DNA of 5,194 bases, taken from positions 1 to 5,194 of the forward strand of contig JALNVO010000204.1 in assembly GCA_023231365.1 (NCBI GenBank), written 5' to 3'. This DNA comes from Fibrobacteraceae bacterium. GTDB taxonomy: Bacteria; Fibrobacterota; Fibrobacteria; Fibrobacterales; Fibrobacteraceae. Below are positions 1 to 4,998 of the stretch, piece by piece (position 1 is the first letter of the stretch; every line of letters begins with the position of its first letter). Under the pieces are notes generated by a model that ran no database searches, was not told where the DNA came from, and saw nothing but the letters and a program-made list of their open reading frames with translations. The position numbers were made by a program, and so were the translations under genes.

Positions 1-118
1 GTAATGCAGTTGGCTGACCGCGTTTCAAATGTAGCCAAGGGATTTCTTATATGCCGAGGATGGAACGCCAAAAGGCTAAACGGGACCACCGGCCTAGCCG
101 GTGGTTTTGAATACATAC
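1..118 (-). repeat. IS200-like left end/leader, copy 1 (cut by window edge)
   Basis: Read on the minus strand, this copy starts with TATGTATTC at its outer edge (near 117). A hairpin follows with 9-bp arms ACCACCGGC and GCCGGTGGT (85-93 and 97-105), then the box GAAATCCCTTGGCT (34-47), and it ends with GGTCAGCCAACTGCAT (4-19). It matches the leader of the tnpA element at 711-823 over its whole length, with almost the same spacing (78 versus 76 bp between landmarks). It matches the copy at 4999-5194 more closely still, for example in the stretch CGTTCCATCC. TTGGCT (33-38) can pair with AGCCAA (10-15). It is read as the left end of a further IS copy whose tnpA would begin about 25 bp outside the window. 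It could instead be an orphan fragment. Confidence 0.65.
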
Positions 119-147
119 AAAAAGCAACCCCCCGGCATAGCCGGGGG
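119..147 (-). terminator. IS right-end hairpin, also a likely tnpA terminator
   Basis: On the minus strand an 8-bp all-GC stem (CCCCCGGC with GCCGGGGG, loop TAT) is followed by TTGCTTTTT. It resembles the left-end hairpin in sequence and orientation, as expected for an IS605-type right end. It also has the form of an intrinsic terminator for tnpA. Copy 1 of the left-end repeat begins immediately after its T run. Confidence 0.6.
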
Positions 148-159
148 TTCTTCATATAC

Positions 160-249
160 GGGCATAGCCCTAGGATACTAGCAGCGCGTCGCACGCGCTG
201 ACGGTTCTCGCACTTGCGAATTGTCCTTACCGGCCGCCCGTAAACGGGC
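160..249. repeat. Cluster of four short hairpins in the IS right end
   Basis: Four perfect hairpins follow one another between the tnpA stop and the terminal hairpin. They are GGGC/GCCC with loop ATA (160-170), CAGCGCGT/ACGCGCTG with loop CGC (182-200), TCGCA/TGCGA with loop CT (208-219), and GCCCG/CGGGC with loop TAAA (236-249). The last overlaps the tnpA stop codon by one base. With the terminal hairpin, five structures occupy about 120 bp. No gene is visible here. They may be right-end structures of the IS, transcript-protecting stems, or accumulated small palindromic repeats; the sequence does not decide. Confidence 0.55.
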
Positions 250-686
250 TATAATTTTCCCATCATTGTCAATTGTTCACCATATCTATCATCATCTAAT
301 TGATGCCTTATATGATTCGCAATTTTTACGGCATTTTTCCCTGCCGTATCAACATAATAGCCTCGGCACCAAAACTCTCTGTTCCGGTATTTGAACTTTA
401 TTTCTGGAAATTTTTCATACATCTGCAAGCTGCTCTTTCCTTTTAAGAAGCCTATCACGCTTGACACTGCATATTTGGGAGGTATCTCCAAAAGCATGCG
501 TACATGATCCGGACAGACTTCGGCTTCCAATATCTTGATCTTTTCCGATTCGCAAAGCATGCGGAGTATTCTGCCTATCTCTCTCCGCTTCTCCCCATAA
601 AAAGCTTTTCTTCGGCATTTCGGAGCAAATACTATATGATATTTACAATTCCATGTCGTATGTGCCTGTGTTTGTATATTTTCCAT
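249..686 (-). CDS. tnpA: IS200-type transposase TnpA, full length but catalytic residues substituted
   Basis: This 145-residue protein has the usual size of a single-domain HUH/Y1 transposase, which as a dimer cuts and rejoins single-stranded IS ends at subterminal hairpins. It is strongly IS200-like throughout: WNCKYHIVFAPK near residue 12, PDHVRML at 59-65, LKGKSS at 81-86, FKYRNREFWCRGYYVDT at 98-114, and IRHQL at 126-130. Family members need H-x-H and, later, YIxxQ. Here the first motif is His61-Val-Arg63 (codon CGC at 498-500), and the tyrosine position is His125 (codon CAT at 312-314), followed by Gln129. Each change is one transition away from the expected CAC or TAT. The frame is otherwise intact. 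The ATG at 686 has AAAGGA 6 nt upstream. It is expected to be unable to form the 5'-phosphotyrosine link. It may still bind DNA, or simply be a decaying copy. Confidence 0.93.
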   Translation of the reverse strand: MENIQTQAHTTWNCKYHIVFAPKCRRKAFYGEKRREIGRILRMLCESEKIKILEAEVCPDHVRMLLEIPPKYAVSSVIGFLKGKSSLQMYEKFPEIKFKYRNREFWCRGYYVDTAGKNAVKIANHIRHQLDDDRYGEQLTMMGKL

Positions 687-753
687 CGGAAATCCTTTGA
701 TTTTATTGTGATGCAGTTGCCAGACCGCGTTTCAAATTTAATCAAGGGATTTC
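687..753 (-). promoter_or_regulatory. tnpA leader stem that can mask the ribosome binding site
   Basis: The tnpA Shine-Dalgarno AAAGGA (693-698, minus strand) lies within AAAGGATTTC. Upstream in the same leader, GAAATCCCTT (744-753) is complementary to it: seven continuous pairs GAAATCC/GGATTTC, then a bulged C and two A-U pairs. The loop is about 46 nt. Translation start would be blocked while the stem is closed. IS200 of enterobacteria is known to repress its transposase through such a leader stem. The upstream arm is the best-conserved box in all three leader copies of this window. The fold is inferred by eye. Confidence 0.6.
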
Positions 754-823
754 TACTCTTGCTCATTACCGCGAGAAGGCTCCTTTTGGACCACCGGACT
801 CGCCGGTGGTTTTGAATTCATAC
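711..823 (-). repeat. IS200-like left end/leader, copy 2 (attached to tnpA)
   Basis: This is the leader of the complete element. On the minus strand its order is GTATG, the subterminal hairpin (790-810), GAAATCCCTT (744-753), TTTGAAACGCGGTC (723-736), and CAACTGCAT (711-719). It ends 24 bp before the tnpA start codon. Compared with copies 1 and 3 it has lost the TTGGCT/AGCCAA pairing, reading TTGATT and TGGCAA at those places. Its middle part also differs, so it belongs to a separate or older subfamily. This fits the degenerate catalytic residues of its transposase. Confidence 0.7.
790..813 (+). terminator. Left-end hairpin with T run on the plus strand
   Basis: ACCACCGG and CCGGTGGT form an 8-bp stem with a 5-nt loop, followed on the plus strand by TTT (a four-T run counting the last stem base). 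It can end transcripts running out of the element on the plus strand, including any antisense RNA to the tnpA leader. In single-stranded form it would be the recognition hairpin for TnpA. Copy 1 has an equivalent structure at 85-108. Confidence 0.5.
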
Positions 824-848
824 AATAAAGACAAGCAAGCTTGTCTTT
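824..848 (-). terminator. Hairpin with T-rich tail, likely terminator of the MATE gene
   Basis: On the minus strand the 10-bp arms AAAGACAAGC (839-848) and GCTTGTCTTT (827-836) enclose a TT loop and run into ATT. It lies about 107 bp after the stop of the MATE gene on the same strand. The stem has only moderate GC, so termination may be partial. The IS left end begins immediately after it. Confidence 0.45.
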
Positions 849-955
849 GCTCCTCTCGATTTGTATGCCGTTTACTTAACCAAAGCAATTTTTAGAGGTG
901 CCCCTATGTAATTTTTTCACAATCGAGAACATAGAGTGAAATGTAAGGAATAAGC

Positions 956-2314
956 TCAGCCTTTCGGATACTTTCTCCGCACTACTACATAGCACACGGC
1001 AAGTACAATCGCCGAAATGCTCCAAGAACCCGGGTAAGCCACATACAAATTCGTGAGTTTGTGATTCGCAGGAATATTAAAGAATGTAAAAATCCACAAA
1101 AGACGAAGCCCGCAAGCGCCAAACATGCATACTACAGACGGGAGAACCGAATGGCCCAATCCGCGGAGATTAGAAGAAAAGCCGTCCATAAGCCCGCAAA
1201 TCCCATACGTTCCACATACAAAATAAATGCGGATAACACCTTGTTCTATAATGGCCGGATCCGGAGAATAGATACGCATTAAGGAGTGAGCAAAGAAAAC
1301 AACTATTAGCCCGAACATTTCACCGATACAAAAAGTGTAAAAAAGAGAAATGCGGTTAGACTCATCAATCCGCGCATATTCCTTCGCCCCCAAGTTACGG
1401 CTAATGTACGTCATCCCGGCAATTTCAAAGCCGCTCATACATACCCACACAAACATCTCAATATTTGCCGCGGCCGCATTCCCCGCCATCGTCACCGGAC
1501 CAAACGAATTGACGGATGCCTGAATGACAAAATTCGAAATGTAGAACACAAGGCATTGAAAAGCCGCAGGAGCGCCAATTTTTAAAACCCCTTTAAAAGC
1601 GGAACTATCAAAATAAATGTTGTGAATATCGAGCCGGATCGATTTGCGTTCCCGGGCAAGGCAACGGAGCATAAGCCCCGTCGCTACATATTGCGAAATG
1701 GTAGTCGCGAGCGCCACGCCAGCCACATCCATCTTGAAGCCTATCACAAAGAACAAGTTCAGGACAACATTGATAAGCCCCGAAATAATCAGAAAGTAAA
1801 ACGGGCGCGAAGTATCGCCCTTCGCACGCAGAATAGCCGCTCCAAAATTATAAATGGCAACGCCAGGAATTCCGGGCAAATAAAAATAAAGATATTGCAG
1901 AGCGCCGGGCATCACATCCGATGGAGTCCCCAACAACTTTAAAAAAGCCTCTCCAAAAACAGCTGTAATAATCATCCCGAGTACACCCAAAGTTAGGGCA
2001 AGTATCATAGAGACATTCACAATACCGCGAACCTTTTTATCTTCGCACGCCCCGAGGAACTTAGCCGCAAGAACCGTAGAACCTATCGAAAGATTGAGAA
2101 GAAGATTTGCAAAAAGCCCGACGATAAGGCCGTCCGCACCAACGGCGGCAAGCGAAACAGGGCTTCCGAATTGGCCGATCACCACCACATCAGCAGCATT
2201 GAAAAAAAGCTGCAAAATGCTTGATGCCGCAAGGGGTAGCGCAAAACGGGCCATACCCTTGAAGATAGACCCGCGCACCATATCGACATCGCGGAAAGAG
2301 GGACGTTTAATCAT
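956..2314 (-). CDS. MATE-family multidrug/toxin efflux transporter
   Basis: This 452-residue inner-membrane protein has the length and repeated hydrophobic pattern (about 12 segments in two halves) of the MATE family, which exports cationic drugs, dyes and metabolites using a Na+ or H+ gradient. Family landmarks are the start SIFKGMARFALPLAASS (16-32), NAADVVVIGQFG (39-50), GAAILRAKGDTSRP (158-171) ending the first half, and the matching NLRGLGHSVLP (382-392) with GLRLLWIF (402-409) in the second. It ends in basic VVRRKYPKG. I chose the ATG at 2314 because the longer option at 2323 starts with TTG. Neither has a clear Shine-Dalgarno. The ATG 11 residues further in is also possible. It stands alone on its strand, with the hairpin at 827-848 as probable terminator. 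The substrate cannot be told from sequence. Confidence 0.93.
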   Translation of the reverse strand: MIKRPSFRDVDMVRGSIFKGMARFALPLAASSILQLFFNAADVVVIGQFGSPVSLAAVGADGLIVGLFANLLLNLSIGSTVLAAKFLGACEDKKVRGIVNVSMILALTLGVLGMIITAVFGEAFLKLLGTPSDVMPGALQYLYFYLPGIPGVAIYNFGAAILRAKGDTSRPFYFLIISGLINVVLNLFFVIGFKMDVAGVALATTISQYVATGLMLRCLARERKSIRLDIHNIYFDSSAFKGVLKIGAPAAFQCLVFYISNFVIQASVNSFGPVTMAGNAAAANIEMFVWVCMSGFEIAGMTYISRNLGAKEYARIDESNRISLFYTFCIGEMFGLIVVFFAHSLMRIYSPDPAIIEQGVIRIYFVCGTYGICGLMDGFSSNLRGLGHSVLPSVVCMFGACGLRLLWIFTFFNIPANHKLTNLYVAYPGSWSISAIVLAVCYVVVRRKYPKG

Positions 2315-2325
2315 CGAGCGCAATA

Positions 2326-2740
2326 ATAATTGCGAAAATCAAACACGGCAAGCCGTTGGACGGCATCGGCATCATTCTTATCCTTTTCTCGGGACGCACT
2401 CATACAAACCGCATCATCGCCGAAAACCACATACCCAAAATCCATCGGCAAGCAGAACTGAATCTTTACGCCCTTTGCGGTTATGCCACCAGTATAATCC
2501 TCTATTCATATTACTCCAGACCGCACAATTCAAATGCAAACAATCTTGCAAGTCCCCGGCTGGGCCAAGTTTTTCTCCGCGCTCTCGATGTTTCCTCCCC
2601 TCTTCATGCTCAAATCGCTCAAGCACAACGGCGCCATTCCCGATCGAACCTCGGATGCACTGGAGCTACTCACCACATCGGTATCTGCATTTTCAAAAAA
2701 AGTTTCACCTCAGACAATTTTCCGAAATCGGCAAATAAAA
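2326..2740 (+). pseudogene. Possible frameshifted remnant of a small membrane-protein gene
   Basis: No intact gene is present here, but codon use looks coding in two successive plus-strand frames. From about 2332 to 2510 one frame reads AKIKHGKPLDGIGIILILFS and later LYALCGYATSIILY. From about 2540 to 2690 the next frame reads VPGWAKFFSALSMFPPLFML, then KSLKHNGAIPDRTSDALELL. Both rely on C-ending codons like those of the thioesterase downstream, and together they give three hydrophobic stretches. The switch would fall between 2498 and 2550. A run of seven A at 2695-2701 offers a second slip point. No ATG opens the first frame, and its beginning overlaps the MATE start on the other strand. I do not recognise the protein. 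It may be an old truncated gene or a chance reading. Confidence 0.3.
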
Positions 2741-2965
2741 AGAGGCCCCGCAGAAAGTTTCAAGGGGGAAAGTCTTCCCCCCGCAGCTACTTCGTACGCC
2801 GCACCCCCTTTCTAGCGGGGAGTACCCCGCAACGCCCCCAGAGCAAGCGGCACCCCTCAAACTCGGCGGAAGGAAGATAAATCTCCGCAAAAAAACTATT
2901 ATTGAAACAGCTACTCAAGTAGAGCCCCCTTAGTCTAAAGTTTCGCAGATCCTAGGCCGCGGAAT
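2741..2965. other. GC-rich intergenic stretch with hairpins, no gene seen
   Basis: This stretch holds GGGGGAA/TTCCCCC with a 4-nt loop (2764-2781) and GCGGGG/CCCCGC with loop AGTA (2815-2830). A looser stem GCGGA/TCCGC lies at 2866-2888, just before a run of seven A. CCCCGCAG occurs twice, at 2746-2753 and 2779-2786. Neither GC-rich stem has a T run, so they are not standard terminators. A 61-codon minus-strand reading here is Gly-, Cys- and Arg-rich and looks like translated repeat. The sequence resembles a dispersed intergenic repeat, but only one copy is visible. No convincing promoter for the thioesterase was found in 2890-2965. Confidence 0.4.
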
Positions 2966-2967
2966 AT

Positions 2968-2977
2968 GGAGATTCTT
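2968..2977 (+). promoter_or_regulatory. Ribosome binding site that sets the thioesterase start
   Basis: GGAG (2968-2971) lies 6 nt before the ATG at 2978. The upstream in-frame ATG at 2966 overlaps this site and has no Shine-Dalgarno of its own. The start at 2978 is therefore preferred. Confidence 0.7.
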
Positions 2978-3730
2978 ATGGTTACATTCAAGCAATGGCA
3001 TGACGAAGACCTCACATTCAACAATGAAATGAAGATTTATTTCTGCCAATGCGACTTAAAAAGCAATCTGATCCTCACCGAACTTCTCCGCATCACAACG
3101 GACAGCGCCGTCGATGACTACAATCAGCGCGGAATGTCATACAAGTTCTTGCAGGAACACGATATGGCAGTTCTCGTCTCTCGCGTTGCCTTCACCATCC
3201 ATAAAATGCCCGTAGCAAACGAACTCATCACCATCCGCACTTGGGAAGAAAAGCCCGAACCGCTGCAATTGATGCGCGCCTACGAAATCACCGACCGCGA
3301 TGGAAGCAAGCTAGTAAGCGGCCTCAGCGCCTGGCTCGTCGTGCACTACCAATCCCACAAAATCATCCGTACCAAGGACTTTACACTCCGCCCAGAACCC
3401 AACCGTTCGGAAATGCACGATTGTCCCTACCCCGGGAAAATCGTCGTCACCGAAGAACTCCGACCCTTAGGCGAACACAGCATCGGCAACTCAGACATTG
3501 ACGCAAATGGTCATGTCAACAGCTCACGCTATGGCGCATTTGCCATTGACGCCCTCCCTGAAACCTACCTGCAGAAAGAAATCAAAGGATTCCGCCTCAA
3601 TTATTCCAAGGAAGCCAAGAAAGGATCCAATCTTTCCCTCTATGGAGCTTTCAACGATACATCAAATAAAGTAACGGTCGTCGGTAAGCAAGCCGGAAGC
3701 ATCTGCTTTGAAAGCGAATTTTTGTTCTAA
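2978..3730 (+). CDS. Acyl-ACP thioesterase (bacterial FatA/FatB-type, double hotdog)
   Basis: This 250-residue cytosolic enzyme is predicted to hydrolyse acyl-acyl carrier protein to free fatty acid and ACP, ending chain elongation. The length fits the bacterial members, which lack the plant transit peptide. The N-terminal hotdog half spans about 15-135. The C-terminal half carries the family signature SDIDANGHVNSSRYG (172-186), with catalytic-site residues Asp175, Asn177 and His179, and later NYSKEAKKGS (208-217). In plant enzymes the last motif is Y-R-R-E-C. Here Glu212 is kept, but the cysteine is Ala213, which favours the Asp/Asn/His/Glu mechanism over a cysteine nucleophile. It is followed by 129 AT-rich bases, so it is probably not tightly coupled to the next gene. 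Chain-length preference cannot be read from sequence. Its physiological role in this organism is unknown. Confidence 0.88.
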   Translation: MVTFKQWHDEDLTFNNEMKIYFCQCDLKSNLILTELLRITTDSAVDDYNQRGMSYKFLQEHDMAVLVSRVAFTIHKMPVANELITIRTWEEKPEPLQLMRAYEITDRDGSKLVSGLSAWLVVHYQSHKIIRTKDFTLRPEPNRSEMHDCPYPGKIVVTEELRPLGEHSIGNSDIDANGHVNSSRYGAFAIDALPETYLQKEIKGFRLNYSKEAKKGSNLSLYGAFNDTSNKVTVVGKQAGSICFESEFLF

Positions 3731-3859
3731 AAAAATTTCTACGAAATAAAATTCAAAATTTTCAATTCAACAGGCATTTCTTTTAAAAAGGCTTATTATT
3801 TTTATAGAAGACCCTATTCCTTTTTGCCTAAAGCGTCCTCTTCAACCCAAGGAGAAAAT

Positions 3860-4033
3860 ATGAGCTGGGAGTGCAGGTATTTAAACGGAACGGATTGTAT
3901 GCTACGCAGTAAGCCCTGCGATCCGGGAGCTACAGGATGCGTGCTCCAAGGGAAATATTATTTCCCTTTTGATGAAGAAAAGAACAAAAAGCCAATTAAA
4001 ACAAAGAAATCAACGATAAACAAAAACCATTAA
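3860..4033 (+). CDS. Small conserved four-cysteine protein of unknown function
   Basis: This protein has 57 residues and starts at the ATG with GGAG 5 nt upstream (3851-3854). A longer reading from a TTG at 3824 would put that site inside the gene. Cysteines 5, 13, 20 and 27 are spaced almost evenly (C-x7-C-x6-C-x6-C) and fit a small metal-binding or disulfide fold. The pattern W-x-C-x-Y, KPCDPG, GCVLQGKYYFPF recalls a family of small uncharacterised proteins with PC-x-PG-x-x-GCVL that I have seen in other Gram-negative genomes. That link is from memory. The tail (38-57) is lysine-rich and likely disordered. There is no signal peptide, so cytoplasmic. Upstream, TATAGA (3803-3808) could be a -10 box, but no good -35 is visible. 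A weak stem TGCTGA/TCAGCA (4037-4061) follows the gene without a T run. Confidence 0.75.
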   Translation: MSWECRYLNGTDCMLRSKPCDPGATGCVLQGKYYFPFDEEKNKKPIKTKKSTINKNH

Positions 4034-4147
4034 TGCTGCTGACTTTTCCTGACATTCAGCAAAAATTTATCAAAATGGCAAGTTCTAGCGGTTTGTCCTT
4101 GTGATGAAAACTACACAAAGACTTCTATCCCTCTACTCAAAAATTTT

Positions 4148-4186
4148 CAAAGAACTATCTTTGCGCCGTTCGGACAAAAATAGGAG
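4148..4186 (+). promoter_or_regulatory. Leader hairpin and ribosome binding site of the outer-membrane protein gene
   Basis: CAAAGA and TCTTTG (4148-4153, 4158-4163) form a perfect 6-bp stem with loop ACTA, 18 nt before the AGGAG at 4182-4186. The ribosome binding site itself is free. The stem may stabilise the mRNA 5' end. The 160 bp between this gene and the previous one suggest its own promoter, but I could not identify it. Confidence 0.4.
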
Positions 4187-4193
4187 TTATCTA

Positions 4194-4952
4194 ATGCTTC
4201 AAAAGATTGCGCTCACTGTGGCCCTCATCGCGGTATCCAGTTTTGCAACATGGGACTATTTTCCTGTTCTGGATGCGGGCAAAGGCACTGCAAAGGCAAA
4301 CATGTATTACGATTGGGACGGAGATTGGTCCCAGATGGGCATTGGCATTAGCGCACGCTATACGGTAGCACCAAACGTGGAACTCGCTTTGATGGATCTC
4401 GGCTATCAATTCTGGAACGAAGAGGATTGCAAAGGCTGCGCTGATGGTGGCGACGGTCTCCGGGATCTTACATTTGGCCTCCGCTATCAAATCGTTCCGA
4501 TCTTCAACGTTTTCTTGGACGCGAATCTTCCTATCGGCTCTGACGAAGTTACCAACAATGAATTCAGCCTCTATTTCGGCGGTCAATTCTCTCAAAAGAT
4601 ATCTCCAATATTCGTCCTCGGCACAGAGGGAGGCTTTCTGTGGGGATTTGAACACGATAAATATGAACGCGGTCTCGTTCTTGAAATTGGCGCGGAAGGA
4701 GACTTTCCCATCCCATCCACTGGCTTTACTCCGTTCGTAGGTTTAAAACTTCTCTATCAATTGACAGAAAGCTCATCTGACGGTCACGATGTAGGTGGCG
4801 ACGGAGACAATGACATCCAAGTTTCTCTCGGTGCGAAGTATGACATCGATACACAAATGGCAGTTGATGGCAAGCTGATCCTCCGCAGCGGAGATGACTC
4901 CCTCGGTGGTAATGCAACAGGCATTGCTTTTGATTTCTACTTCAACTTCTAA
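4194..4952 (+). CDS. Secreted outer-membrane beta-barrel protein
   Basis: This 252-residue protein starts at an ATG with AGGAG 7 nt upstream (4182-4186). A longer frame from 4101 would add 31 polar residues before the signal peptide and ignore that site. Residues 1-18 form a classic signal peptide (Lys4, a hydrophobic core, then SSFA), with likely cleavage before Thr19. The mature part alternates amphipathic strands with short turns, such as QMGIGISARYTV, LRDLTFGLRYQI and DIQVSLGAKYDI. It ends in FDFYFNF, the terminal phenylalanine signal for barrel insertion. I count roughly 10-12 strands by eye. One outer loop has a CxxC pair (Cys79, Cys82) and another is Asp/Gly-rich (196-207), possibly binding Ca2+. 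Exact family and substrate are unknown; a porin-like or structural role is most likely. A strong terminator follows closely. Confidence 0.85.
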   Translation: MLQKIALTVALIAVSSFATWDYFPVLDAGKGTAKANMYYDWDGDWSQMGIGISARYTVAPNVELALMDLGYQFWNEEDCKGCADGGDGLRDLTFGLRYQIVPIFNVFLDANLPIGSDEVTNNEFSLYFGGQFSQKISPIFVLGTEGGFLWGFEHDKYERGLVLEIGAEGDFPIPSTGFTPFVGLKLLYQLTESSSDGHDVGGDGDNDIQVSLGAKYDIDTQMAVDGKLILRSGDDSLGGNATGIAFDFYFNF

Positions 4953-4969
4953 TCCTTAAGAAGCAAGTC

Positions 4970-4998
4970 AAAAGCCCGGATACTTTCCGGGCTTTTTT
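4970..4998 (+). terminator. Strong intrinsic terminator after the outer-membrane protein gene
   Basis: AAAGCCCGGA and TCCGGGCTTT (4971-4980, 4986-4995) form a 10-bp stem with a 5-nt loop, running into a six-T tract (4993-4998). It begins 17 bp after the stop codon. The A run on the other side makes it usable in both directions. The left-end repeat copy 3 starts at the base after the T tract. Confidence 0.93.

Larger units (their letters stand above)
119..823 (-). mobile_element. IS200/IS605-family insertion sequence, about 705 bp, probably inactive
   Basis: The element has one transposase gene, no terminal inverted repeats, and similar hairpins in direct orientation near both ends. The left-end hairpin has arms ACCACCGG/CCGGTGGT (790-797, 803-810). 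The right-end hairpin has arms CCCCCGGC/GCCGGGGG (129-136, 140-147). Matching subterminal hairpins on the same strand are the hallmark of the IS200/IS605 family, which moves as single-stranded DNA. The length equals that of IS200, about 700 bp as I recall. The left boundary is placed at GTATG (819-823), where the three leader copies stop matching. The right boundary is placed where copy 1 begins. Both are uncertain by about 5 bp. The transposase lacks two catalytic residues, so this copy could move only if another copy supplied the enzyme. Confidence 0.75.

Noticed and set aside
504..815. A 103-codon plus-strand reading frame across tnpA and its leader
   Set aside because: It runs antisense to the conserved transposase and into the left-end hairpin, with no family resemblance. 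A non-coding antisense RNA is the only plausible product there.
1..823. CRISPR-like or retron-like array from the repeated leader
   Set aside because: There are only three diverged copies of about 115-195 bp, with no regular spacers and no cas or reverse transcriptase gene. The copies fit IS left ends.
2315..2323. TTG start extending the MATE protein by three residues
   Set aside because: There is no Shine-Dalgarno and it is a rarer start codon. The ATG at 2314 is sufficient, although it also lacks a clear site.
2094..2738. A 214-codon plus-strand reading frame
   Set aside because: Its first part lies opposite the MATE gene, and its product is Ser-, Arg- and Pro-rich with poor codon use. 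It is a shadow frame.
2764..2830. Two GC-rich stems as intrinsic terminators
   Set aside because: Neither is followed by a T run on either strand, and no intact gene ends beside them.
2705..2890. A 61-codon minus-strand reading frame rich in Gly, Cys and Arg
   Set aside because: It lies over GC-rich hairpin sequence, has no ribosome binding site, and looks like translated repeat.
4101..4193. Longer start for the outer-membrane protein
   Set aside because: It would put 31 polar residues before a clear signal peptide. The ATG at 4194 has a proper AGGAG 7 nt upstream.
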